The notes under the pieces were generated by a model. It ran no database searches, was not told the origin of the DNA, and saw only the letters and a program-made list of their open reading frames with translations. DNA of 28,643 nt from Thermohalobaculum sp039187815 (lineage in GTDB: Bacteria; Pseudomonadota; Alphaproteobacteria; Rhodobacterales; Rhodobacteraceae): contig JBCCZI010000050.1 of NCBI GenBank assembly GCA_039187815.1, positions 1-28,643 on the forward strand, in the 5' to 3' direction. This document shows positions 15,978 through 22,567 of the stretch, piece after piece; within the stretch, counting starts at the first letter, position 1; each line of letters starts with the position of its first letter. Position numbers and translations under genes: made by a program.

Positions 15978-16982
15978 GTGAGTTCGCGAGACAGAGTGAC
16001 GTTGAAGGATGTTGCGCGCCTTTCTGGCGTGAGCGAGATTTCCGTGTCTCGCGTGATGCGCAATGCTCCCAACATTTCGGACACGCTGCGCCAAAAGGTG
16101 ACCGAGGCGGCCACCCTGCTCGGTTATACCCCCAACCGCTTGGCGGGCGGACTGAAGTCGAGCTCGAGCAACCTCGTCGCCGTGATTGTTCCCTCGATCA
16201 GCAATGCGGTATTCCCGGAGGTCCTGGACGGCATCGATTCGGTGCTAGCCGAGACCAAGTACCAGCCCGTCCTCGGCATCACGCACTATGACCCCGTGCG
16301 CGAGATCCGCGTTGTGCGCGACATGCTGGCCTGGTCGCCGGCGGGCGTGATCATGGTGGGCAGCGATGTGAGCCCCGAGATCCGCGAGATACTCGGCCTG
16401 CGCGACATCCCGATCATCCAGATGATGGACACGGACGCGGCGCCCCTCCAAATTTCGGTAGGCATATCCCACAAGCGCGCGGCGCGCGAGGTGGCGGATT
16501 TCATCGTCGCACGCGGATACTGCAATCCTGGCTATATCGGCGCTTGGGCCGAGTTGCCGCAGCGCTCGCGCTGTCGCCGTTTGGCCTATGAGGCGCGGCT
16601 CGCGGAACTGGGCGTGCCGCTGGTCGCCCATCTGATCCGGGCCGAGAGCTCGTCGATCTCGCTCGGAGAGTTTGCACTCGGGGAGCTGCTCCGCACGAAC
16701 CCGGATGTCGACGCAGTGTTCTTCTCCAATGACGATCTTGCTATCGGGGCGATGTTTCATTGCATCCGTGTGGGGCGGCGCATCCCAGAGGACGTCGCGC
16801 TGATTGGATTTAACGGCTTCGACATGGGAAAATCCCTTCCCATTGAGCTGACGACCATCGAGACGCCGCGCTATATCATGGGGGTGGAGGCCGCCCGGGC
16901 GTTCTTGCGCCGCAAGAGCGATCCAAATTTCTCAGGGGTGACCGATCTCGGCTATAGGCTGAGAGCAGGAAAAAGCGCTTGA
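15978..16982 (+). CDS. LacI family transcriptional regulator (GntR-like)
   Basis: Repressor-type protein of 334 residues. The N-terminal HTH and hinge are clear: VTLKDVARLSGVSEISVSR and LGYTPNRLAGGLKS (residues about 6-60). The rest is the periplasmic-binding-like sensor (LVAVIVPSISNAVFPEVLDG; FFSNDDLAIGA; GFNGFDMG). The sensor most resembles GntR-type gluconate repressors, so a sugar acid ligand is possible, but the specificity is not certain. The GTG at 15978 is preferred because AGGTGG lies 7 bases upstream; a TTG at 15972 is too close to that sequence. It follows the indolepyruvate oxidoreductase gene by 101 bases and is convergent with the Crp/Fnr gene, with 10 bases between stops. No sugar-acid genes are nearby, so its target may be elsewhere. 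Confidence 0.92.
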   Translation: MSSRDRVTLKDVARLSGVSEISVSRVMRNAPNISDTLRQKVTEAATLLGYTPNRLAGGLKSSSSNLVAVIVPSISNAVFPEVLDGIDSVLAETKYQPVLGITHYDPVREIRVVRDMLAWSPAGVIMVGSDVSPEIREILGLRDIPIIQMMDTDAAPLQISVGISHKRAAREVADFIVARGYCNPGYIGAWAELPQRSRCRRLAYEARLAELGVPLVAHLIRAESSSISLGEFALGELLRTNPDVDAVFFSNDDLAIGAMFHCIRVGRRIPEDVALIGFNGFDMGKSLPIELTTIETPRYIMGVEAARAFLRRKSDPNFSGVTDLGYRLRAGKSA

Positions 16983-16992
16983 AACCAATGCG

Positions 16993-17688
16993 CTAGAGGG
17001 CATTCTCGACCCCATCGTCCGCGATGCCGTCCAGCGAGAGCTCCCGCAGGCGCTCGATCTCCGAGATCACCAGAGTGCCCGAGATGCGGCGGACCAGACC
17101 CATTTTGCTGAGCCGGCTCATCTCGCGGGACACCGCCTCGCGATGGGTGCTGATCCTGGCGGCGAGTTCCTGGTGGGTCGGCGCAGGGGCGACGACGATG
17201 CTGGCACCCTCTGGGGTTCCGATCCGCGCAAGACGCACGAGTTCGCGCACCAGACGCTCCCGAACCAAAAGCGTACTGAACTCATAGACCCGCTGGTTCA
17301 TCTGCCGTGAGACATCCGCGAAATGGCGGAGCAAGGCCCAGGTGAAGCCGGGATCCTCCTCGACCAAACCCCGGAACGCCGCACCCGGTAGCCGGGCGAC
17401 GGTCATGTCCGTCACAGCCACCACATCCGTCGATCGCGGCGCCTGATCGATGGCCGCGAACTCGCCAAAGATATCGCCGGCGACGAACTCGGTATACGAG
17501 ACCGACTTGCCGTCCTCGGACATAACCGAGGCGCGCGCCATGCCCTCCACCACGAAATAGACGTCCGCGCCGGTCTCGCCATGCACCAGGATGGTCTCGC
17601 CTCGCATCCAGCGCTTGCGCAGCCACCGACGCTTGAGCAAGGCCATGGTGGGCTCGTCCAAGGTCTCGAGAAACGGTGCACCGCCCAT
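16993..17688 (-). CDS. Crp/Fnr family transcriptional regulator
   Basis: Regulator of 231 residues. Residues about 20-120 are the cyclic-nucleotide-binding fold; the phosphate-binding cassette reads FGEFAAIDQAPRSTDV with Glu76 and Arg85 retained, so nucleotide binding is possible. A dimer helix follows, then the Crp-type HTH at about 170-210 (THQELAARISTHREAVSREM). There are no N-terminal cysteines for an FNR iron-sulfur cluster. The start at 17688 has GGGGTG 7 bases upstream; a GTG at 17697 is possible. It is divergent from a 39-residue membrane protein gene and close to a second cNMP-domain gene, which suggests that cyclic nucleotide control is a theme of this neighbourhood. Confidence 0.92.
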   Translation of the reverse strand: MGGAPFLETLDEPTMALLKRRWLRKRWMRGETILVHGETGADVYFVVEGMARASVMSEDGKSVSYTEFVAGDIFGEFAAIDQAPRSTDVVAVTDMTVARLPGAAFRGLVEEDPGFTWALLRHFADVSRQMNQRVYEFSTLLVRERLVRELVRLARIGTPEGASIVVAPAPTHQELAARISTHREAVSREMSRLSKMGLVRRISGTLVISEIERLRELSLDGIADDGVENAL

Positions 17689-17810
17689 TGAATTCACCCC
17701 ACCCTCACGCCAACGCGAGCGAAGGTTAGCGATCCTTGTGCGGAATGCCACTGCGGTGACGGGCCGGCGACCCCAAATGGTTCTCAGAGGTTGAGTGAAT
17801 GGAGACACCG

Positions 17811-17930
17811 ATGGGCCGCAACGAGATCAACGGCACCTATAACTGGAAAGAACGGGCGGAAGAGCGCGTGACGCTGCGTGGCGCGCTGGTGGTTGGCGGG
17901 TTCCTGGTTGCGCTGATGAGCCTGGTCTGA
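17811..17930 (+). CDS. Small single-pass membrane protein, 39 residues
   Basis: A 39-codon frame from ATG 17811 to TGA 17928-17930, with TGGAGA 5 bases upstream. The first half is polar and charged (MGRNEINGTYNWKERAEERV). The second half is a hydrophobic helix, GALVVGGFLVALMSLV, ending at the stop, long enough for one membrane span. The layout suggests a cytosolic N-terminus and a C-terminal anchor. It fills the gap between two minus-strand cyclic-nucleotide-binding genes, divergent from the Crp/Fnr gene (122 bases) and convergent with the stand-alone cNMP gene (7 bases between stops). I do not recognise the family. Support comes from the Shine-Dalgarno sequence, the coherent amphipathic-then-hydrophobic composition and the tight packing. 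Confidence 0.65.
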   Translation: MGRNEINGTYNWKERAEERVTLRGALVVGGFLVALMSLV

Positions 17931-17937
17931 GGCCGGG

Positions 17938-18369
17938 TCAGACCGCGCGCGCGTTCATCGCCTCAAGCCGCGCGGCGATGATCCGGATCACTTCGAGCGC
18001 AAGCTCAGGATATTCGCGCAGCAGCGCCAGCACCACATCCCGCTCGAGGCTGAGCAGGGTCAGATGCCCGCGGGCAACGAGCGCCGTCGCCCTGGGATTG
18101 CCGGTCAGAACCGCGAGCTCTCCCACGATCTCACCAGGTCCGAGGGTGGTAATCCGCCGCTCCCCCTCCTCGCTCGGCAACAGCACATCCACATCGCCCT
18201 CGAGGATGACATAGGCGGCCTCGCCCTCCTCGCCCCTCTCGGCGATCCGCTCACCATCGAGGAAGACCAGGACCGAGCCGGTCATGGCAACAACGCGCAA
18301 GCGCGGCCCATCAAACATGCGAAAGAGCGGCATGCGCCCCAGCACATCCAATGTCGATGCAAGCGTCAT
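17938..18369 (-). CDS. Stand-alone cyclic nucleotide-binding domain protein
   Basis: A 143-residue protein consisting of one cNMP-binding domain and no DNA-binding or enzyme domain. The phosphate-binding cassette is intact: VGELAVLTGNPRATALV, with Glu84 and Arg93 at the ligand positions, so it probably binds cAMP or cGMP. C-terminal helices (ALLREYPELALEVIRIIAARLE) resemble the lid/dimer helices. Its ATG overlaps the TGA of the ABC transporter gene (ATGA), so the two are translationally coupled and probably made in fixed proportion. I infer that it acts as a regulatory subunit of the transporter, in the way fused cNMP domains do in some exporters and channels; this is not proven. Confidence 0.88.
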   Translation of the reverse strand: MTLASTLDVLGRMPLFRMFDGPRLRVVAMTGSVLVFLDGERIAERGEEGEAAYVILEGDVDVLLPSEEGERRITTLGPGEIVGELAVLTGNPRATALVARGHLTLLSLERDVVLALLREYPELALEVIRIIAARLEAMNARAV

Positions 18370-20861
18370 GGCGCCGGCACCTCCCTCAGCCCCCTCTCAT
18401 CGATCCGGAACATCCGCGCCTTGGGACCCCAGATTGCATCGATGGTGTCACTCGCCAGCAGTATAGCAACCTCGGGCAGCGACTCGCGGACGGCATCGAG
18501 CAAGGCGGCCTCTCCATCGGCGTGGAGATCCGCGCCGCCGGCAATCAACAGGAGTTTTGGGCGCTTGACCAGCACGCGGATCAAGCCGAGCCGACGCAGC
18601 ATCTTGGTCGGCATGGAGGCCTCTGCCACCGAGGCCTCCATGCCGATCCTCAACAAGCCACCCGACAGCCCGGCCTCGGCCATGGCGGTGTCCAACAGGT
18701 CATCTAACCGTCCCCATTGCGAGCGGCGGTCGAACCGGCGCGCGCCATGGAGCAAATTGTCCGCCACGGAGAGTGCGGGATTGTAGCGGGTTTGGTCGAT
18801 GGCGGCGAAAGCCTTGTGTCCCTGGATCAAGGGTCTGGCCCGCGTTCGGATCTCGAGCAAGCGGGCTTGGCTCGTCTCATCCAAGATACTCAGTTGGTCG
18901 AGCGCTTGCACAAAGCCCGCCGCCATTGCGACAAGGCGGGCCTTCTCGGCCCGGCCGAGCCGCTTTGGCCCCGTCCCATCCGCAGCACCGACAATCGCAA
19001 CCGCATCGACGCCGTCCTGGCGCGAGAAGCCGGTCAACCGGTCGAGAAGATGCGAGGTCTCCGCCATCGTCTCGGCAATCTCGGCCAACGCTGTGGCAAT
19101 GCGCCAACCAGTGTCGAGTAGAAAGTCCTGTGCCCCCGTTTTGCGGAGCACGCGACGCACATCCGGCTGATCGAGAACCTTTTCCATGCCGTCCGGGTCG
19201 ACCGGCAACGCGAACAAGAGATTGGCCAGCAAGGTGCCGTTTTGGTTGTAGCGCTCAGGATGCCAGCGCTCGACCAGATCCGAGAGCGTCTCGGGAGCGG
19301 CACCAAGCTTGGCGCGCAGGCGGAGCAGCCGATCGCCCCACTCGGCCGCTTCCTCGGCCGAGATCCGCCGGCCGAGACCGACCGAGCGCAAATGGCTGGC
19401 CAGCCCGAACCGCGTCGAGAGCGCCGACAACCGCGCGTCGAGCCCATTTGCATCTGCAACGCCGGCGGCGGCGTGATCGACCCAGCCGTCGGAAGGCTCG
19501 CCCTGGTCTGGATCCCTGGCGCGCAGCAGGCCATAGGCCAGATTGTCCCGCAACGTGCCGGGGATCAGCCCCGGGACAGGAGGAACCAGCCCGAGGACCG
19601 CGCCAATCCGCTCGGAGCCGAGGCGTGCCAAATCCGTCTCGCCAAGGCGCACGGACCCGGCCTCCGGCGGCTCGATCCCTGCGGCCAGCTGCAACACCCC
19701 CTCGCGCGCCGGGGCGCTGCCGCCGGTCAGCACGACCGTTTCGCCCTGGTTGATCACCAGTTCGGTGATCTCCGGGCGGTCCATTGTCGGATCGGGCGGA
19801 ACATCGGCCATCACAAGCGGCCCGGACGGTGTTTGCAATCCCGCTCCGGCGGGCGCCGGGGTCACAAGCTCTGCATCCCGAAAGGCCTCGAGCACAAAGC
19901 TGTAGCGGCCCGAAAAATCCGACAAGCGCTGCGCATAGCCGAGCAGCGCCTTCCAAGGCCCCGCCAAGTCCTTATAGGCCGCCAGCACCGCAACCAGCGC
20001 GCCGAAATCAAGCGAGCCGACGATCACCAGATATCCACCGATGGAAAAGAAGAGAAACGGTGTCAGCTGGTTCAGCAGGTTGTTGATCAGCTTGATGGTG
20101 TATTTGCGGCGGAAGATCGCCTGGCGGATCTCGGTGTTGCGGCCGAGCAGACGGCCGATGCCCGCCAGGTGCCAACGCGCCGTGCCATGGCTGCGGATCT
20201 CGGACGAGAGCTGGATGATGTCGCCGATCCGGTCCGCGATCACGCGCGCATTGCTGGCCCGCGCGCGGTTCAGCGCCACGATGCGCGCCTGGAGGATTGG
20301 CACCAACACGGTCTGGACTGGATAGAACGCAATGGCGGCGAGCCCGAGCCAGACGTCCTGGACGAAGATGAAGCCGATATAGACGGCCAGCAGCCCGCCT
20401 TGGAATACGGGCGTCACCAGCACTTCGCCAAAGAAGCCGCCGAGCGGCTCGACCTCGCCCATGATCGACTGGATCGTCTCACCCGGTCGGGCCGAGCGGA
20501 GCCGGCGCATGGGGAACCGGCTGACCTGTTCGGTGAGATCGCTGCGGAGCCTTCGCAGCATCCGCTCACCGGCCATGCCGAGGCCCACATTGATCAGCCA
20601 TTTCAGCGCGTTGTGCAGGACGACCAGCAGAAAGAAGAGACCGCTCAGCAGTAGCAGATACTCGATCCGGCCGAGCGGCCATCCGATGACGTCCTTGGGA
20701 AAGCCCTCACCGGCGATCGCGTCGTTTACGATCACCTTCGGCACCTCGAGCGAGAGGTAGACGATCGGGAACGAGATCAGCGTCAGCGCCAGCAGGCCGC
20801 ATTGTTGCCAGCGCGAGTGGCGCCAGACAAAGCCGAGCAAAGATGGCGCGCGATTGGCCAT
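18366..20861 (-). CDS. ABC transporter-like protein with exporter membrane domain and degenerate, interrupted ATPase region
   Basis: An 831-residue inner-membrane protein. Residues about 15-330 form an ABC exporter type I membrane domain with about six hydrophobic helices (near 22-40, 68-92, 146-168, 170-192, 265-285 and 288-300). The ATPase part is abnormal. At the Walker A position (376-388) the sequence is VVLTGGSAPAREG: the P-loop glycines and the lysine are lost (Arg386 in place of Lys). The Q-loop region reads LGLVPPVPGLIPGT, with Pro for Gln. About 240 residues then intervene before a second Q-loop-like stretch and a C-terminal half (KMLRRLGLIRVLVKRPKLLLIAGGAD) that lacks LSGGQ and the Walker B Asp-Glu. 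The start at 20861 is tentative; a GTG at 20891 is possible. Coupled to the cNMP gene by ATGA. Transport by ATP hydrolysis is doubtful unless a partner supplies it. Confidence 0.85.
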   Translation of the reverse strand: MANRAPSLLGFVWRHSRWQQCGLLALTLISFPIVYLSLEVPKVIVNDAIAGEGFPKDVIGWPLGRIEYLLLLSGLFFLLVVLHNALKWLINVGLGMAGERMLRRLRSDLTEQVSRFPMRRLRSARPGETIQSIMGEVEPLGGFFGEVLVTPVFQGGLLAVYIGFIFVQDVWLGLAAIAFYPVQTVLVPILQARIVALNRARASNARVIADRIGDIIQLSSEIRSHGTARWHLAGIGRLLGRNTEIRQAIFRRKYTIKLINNLLNQLTPFLFFSIGGYLVIVGSLDFGALVAVLAAYKDLAGPWKALLGYAQRLSDFSGRYSFVLEAFRDAELVTPAPAGAGLQTPSGPLVMADVPPDPTMDRPEITELVINQGETVVLTGGSAPAREGVLQLAAGIEPPEAGSVRLGETDLARLGSERIGAVLGLVPPVPGLIPGTLRDNLAYGLLRARDPDQGEPSDGWVDHAAAGVADANGLDARLSALSTRFGLASHLRSVGLGRRISAEEAAEWGDRLLRLRAKLGAAPETLSDLVERWHPERYNQNGTLLANLLFALPVDPDGMEKVLDQPDVRRVLRKTGAQDFLLDTGWRIATALAEIAETMAETSHLLDRLTGFSRQDGVDAVAIVGAADGTGPKRLGRAEKARLVAMAAGFVQALDQLSILDETSQARLLEIRTRARPLIQGHKAFAAIDQTRYNPALSVADNLLHGARRFDRRSQWGRLDDLLDTAMAEAGLSGGLLRIGMEASVAEASMPTKMLRRLGLIRVLVKRPKLLLIAGGADLHADGEAALLDAVRESLPEVAILLASDTIDAIWGPKARMFRIDERGLREVPAP

Positions 20862-20977
20862 TGGCCTGGAGAGAACTTTCCCGGCCGACACCCACCCGCG
20901 GCCGTCTTGGTACCACCGAACTGGCCCGTGGGGGCCGATGCACAGTCTGGCACTCTTGCGCGTCTGCGGCAATCGGT

Positions 20978-20997
20978 GGTGCCGGCGTCTCGGCACC
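20978..20997. other. Hairpin in the divergent ABC/peptidoglycan-binding gene region
   Basis: GGTGCCG (20978-20984) pairs with CGGCACC (20991-20997) across six bases. It directly abuts the perfect palindrome at 20998-21013, so 36 consecutive bases of this non-coding gap are symmetric sequence. Confidence 0.4.
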
Positions 20998-21013
20998 TGT
21001 CCGCCGGCGGACA
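20998..21013. promoter_or_regulatory. Perfect 16-bp palindrome TGTCCGCCGGCGGACA, candidate operator
   Basis: It lies in the 248-base divergent region, 136 bases upstream of the ABC gene start and 96 bases upstream of the peptidoglycan-binding gene start. The symmetry is complete over 8+8 bases with no spacer, as expected for a dimeric regulator. One site between two divergent starts could control both. The regulator is not known; the Crp/Fnr consensus TGTGA-N6-TCACA does not match. Confidence 0.45.
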
Positions 21014-21109
21014 TATTGTACTGGCCGGGAACTGACCTTACGTCCATCCTATAGATGTCGGGCTTTGCCCGCGCTTATTCATACGGAAATTATGTCACGG
21101 AGACGTCCT

Positions 21110-22531
21110 ATGGCCGACACTGTCGGAGAAAACACCAGCGATCCAAAAATCCTCCAAGCTCAGAAGGATATCAACGCCCTGATGGGCGGTAAGGTCATCA
21201 CCCCAAATGGCGAATACGACAAGAAGACCGTCGAGGCGATCAAACAATTTCAAAGGGCGGTCGGCATCCCGGTCACCGGCCAGTTCGACAGCGCAACGCA
21301 AAAGGCGATCAACGACGAGAAGGGAATCAACCGGTATGAGGTGACCCTACCCTCGGGCGAGAAGGCTATGGTCACAACGGCGCAACTCGCGACGTTGAAG
21401 CAGCGGGCTCGGGCCAACGCGGTGGCCGCCGCCGAAGCCGTGAAGAACAAAACTTTAATGTACAAGGGCCTCTATGACGACGCGGTCAAACTGAAGTCGC
21501 AAAACCCGGTCCTTGGTTGGTGCATCGAACAGGCCGGCGATGCGCCAAAGCTGGCGGATGTCGGCAAATGGGTGACGCGCGGGGTCAAGGCCGGCGACGC
21601 CCTGGTCTCGGCCGCCAATTCGGCAACGCCGGTGAACCCCAAGCAGCACCTGAATGCGGTGGCCAGTGCGGGGCGGGCGATCCAACGCTATCGCGACGCC
21701 ATCTTCGAGGGCGGCGATGATCTGATCACCGGTTTGCAAGCGATCCAATCGGCCTGCGAACTGACGCTAAAGATCAGCATGGCAGTTGCGACGGCAGGGG
21801 TTTCGACCACGGCCTATGTGGGATCCTACGCGGCCCTAGGGGCCTATCAGGGTCTGCTGAAGGGCATTGACAAGTCGGGCAAGGATCTCGGCTCGAGCGC
21901 CAGCCAGAACGTGGCCCTCGGTGTGGCCAAAGGGGCAATCGTCGAGGGCGGCCTGGCCCTGGTCTTTGCCGGCGGAGCGCAGCCCAAGGGCGGCAAGGCC
22001 CTGCTCGACAAGCTGAAAAAAACCATCGTCACAAAGGGATCGGCCAAGGGTTTCTCAGCGTCGTCCACCTTTGTCGGAGAGTTCATCGCCGGCTCGTCCG
22101 AGGAGTTCGCCAAACAGTCGACCAAGGGGATCATGGGCAAGCTGACCAACCCCAAATCCAAGGCCAGCTGGGACGAAGTCTTTGCCAACGCGGGAAAATC
22201 CGCCATCGTCGCGGGCTTCGTCAAAGGCTTTAGCCCAGGCTTCAAGGAGTTCTATGCCAAGAACGGCGCCGTGTTCAAACCGAGCTTCCTCGGCAAGATC
22301 CCCGCCCATGCCGAGAAGGGTTTGGCCGAGCACAAGAAGAAGGCCTATGAGGCGGCCGCCAAAGCCGCGGCAAAACAGATCCTGGATGGCTATATGTCCT
22401 CCAACGCCGGCAAGAAGGCGCCGCCCTGTTCCAAAAAGGAACTGACGAAAAAGATCAAAGGCGATCCCAATCTGATCGCCTTCAACAACCGGCTCTATCA
22501 AGAGATGAAGAAGCAGGGGGTCATCAAGTGA
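21110..22531 (+). CDS. Peptidoglycan-binding domain protein with glycine-rich hydrophobic middle, function unknown
   Basis: A 473-residue protein. Residues about 13-72 form a PG_binding_1 domain (ILQAQKDINALMGG, then VEAIKQFQRAVGIPVTGQFD). There is no signal peptide: the N-terminus MADTVGENTSDPK is polar. The rest is lysine- and alanine-rich, with a Gly/Ala/Val-rich hydrophobic stretch at about 217-290 (KISMAVATAGVSTTAYVGSY; VALGVAKGAIVEGG) that could insert in a membrane or form glycine-zipper helices, and a basic C-terminus. The ATG at 21110 has GGAG 8 bases upstream; an in-frame ATG at 21092 is weaker. I do not recognise the main body. Such proteins can be cargo of signal-less secretion routes or phage-like particles, but nothing of that kind is adjacent. 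Convergent with the CAP/RTX gene; divergent from the ABC operon. Confidence 0.8.
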   Translation: MADTVGENTSDPKILQAQKDINALMGGKVITPNGEYDKKTVEAIKQFQRAVGIPVTGQFDSATQKAINDEKGINRYEVTLPSGEKAMVTTAQLATLKQRARANAVAAAEAVKNKTLMYKGLYDDAVKLKSQNPVLGWCIEQAGDAPKLADVGKWVTRGVKAGDALVSAANSATPVNPKQHLNAVASAGRAIQRYRDAIFEGGDDLITGLQAIQSACELTLKISMAVATAGVSTTAYVGSYAALGAYQGLLKGIDKSGKDLGSSASQNVALGVAKGAIVEGGLALVFAGGAQPKGGKALLDKLKKTIVTKGSAKGFSASSTFVGEFIAGSSEEFAKQSTKGIMGKLTNPKSKASWDEVFANAGKSAIVAGFVKGFSPGFKEFYAKNGAVFKPSFLGKIPAHAEKGLAEHKKKAYEAAAKAAAKQILDGYMSSNAGKKAPPCSKKELTKKIKGDPNLIAFNNRLYQEMKKQGVIK

Positions 22532-22534
22532 GCG

Positions 22535-22555
22535 GGCGGGGGGACACCCCCCGCC
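22535..22555. terminator. Bidirectional terminator-like hairpin between convergent genes
   Basis: GGCGGGGGG (22535-22543) pairs perfectly with CCCCCCGCC (22547-22555) around the loop ACA. It sits in the 36-base gap between the stops of the peptidoglycan-binding and CAP/RTX genes. There is no T run on either side, but the 9-bp all-GC stem could stop or stabilise both transcripts. Confidence 0.55.
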
Positions 22556-22567
22556 GCAGCCTCGGCG

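Noticed and set aside
19242..20654. 470-codon open frame on the plus strand
   Set aside because: Antisense to the ABC protein gene; no motif, and the membrane domain on the other strand is convincing.
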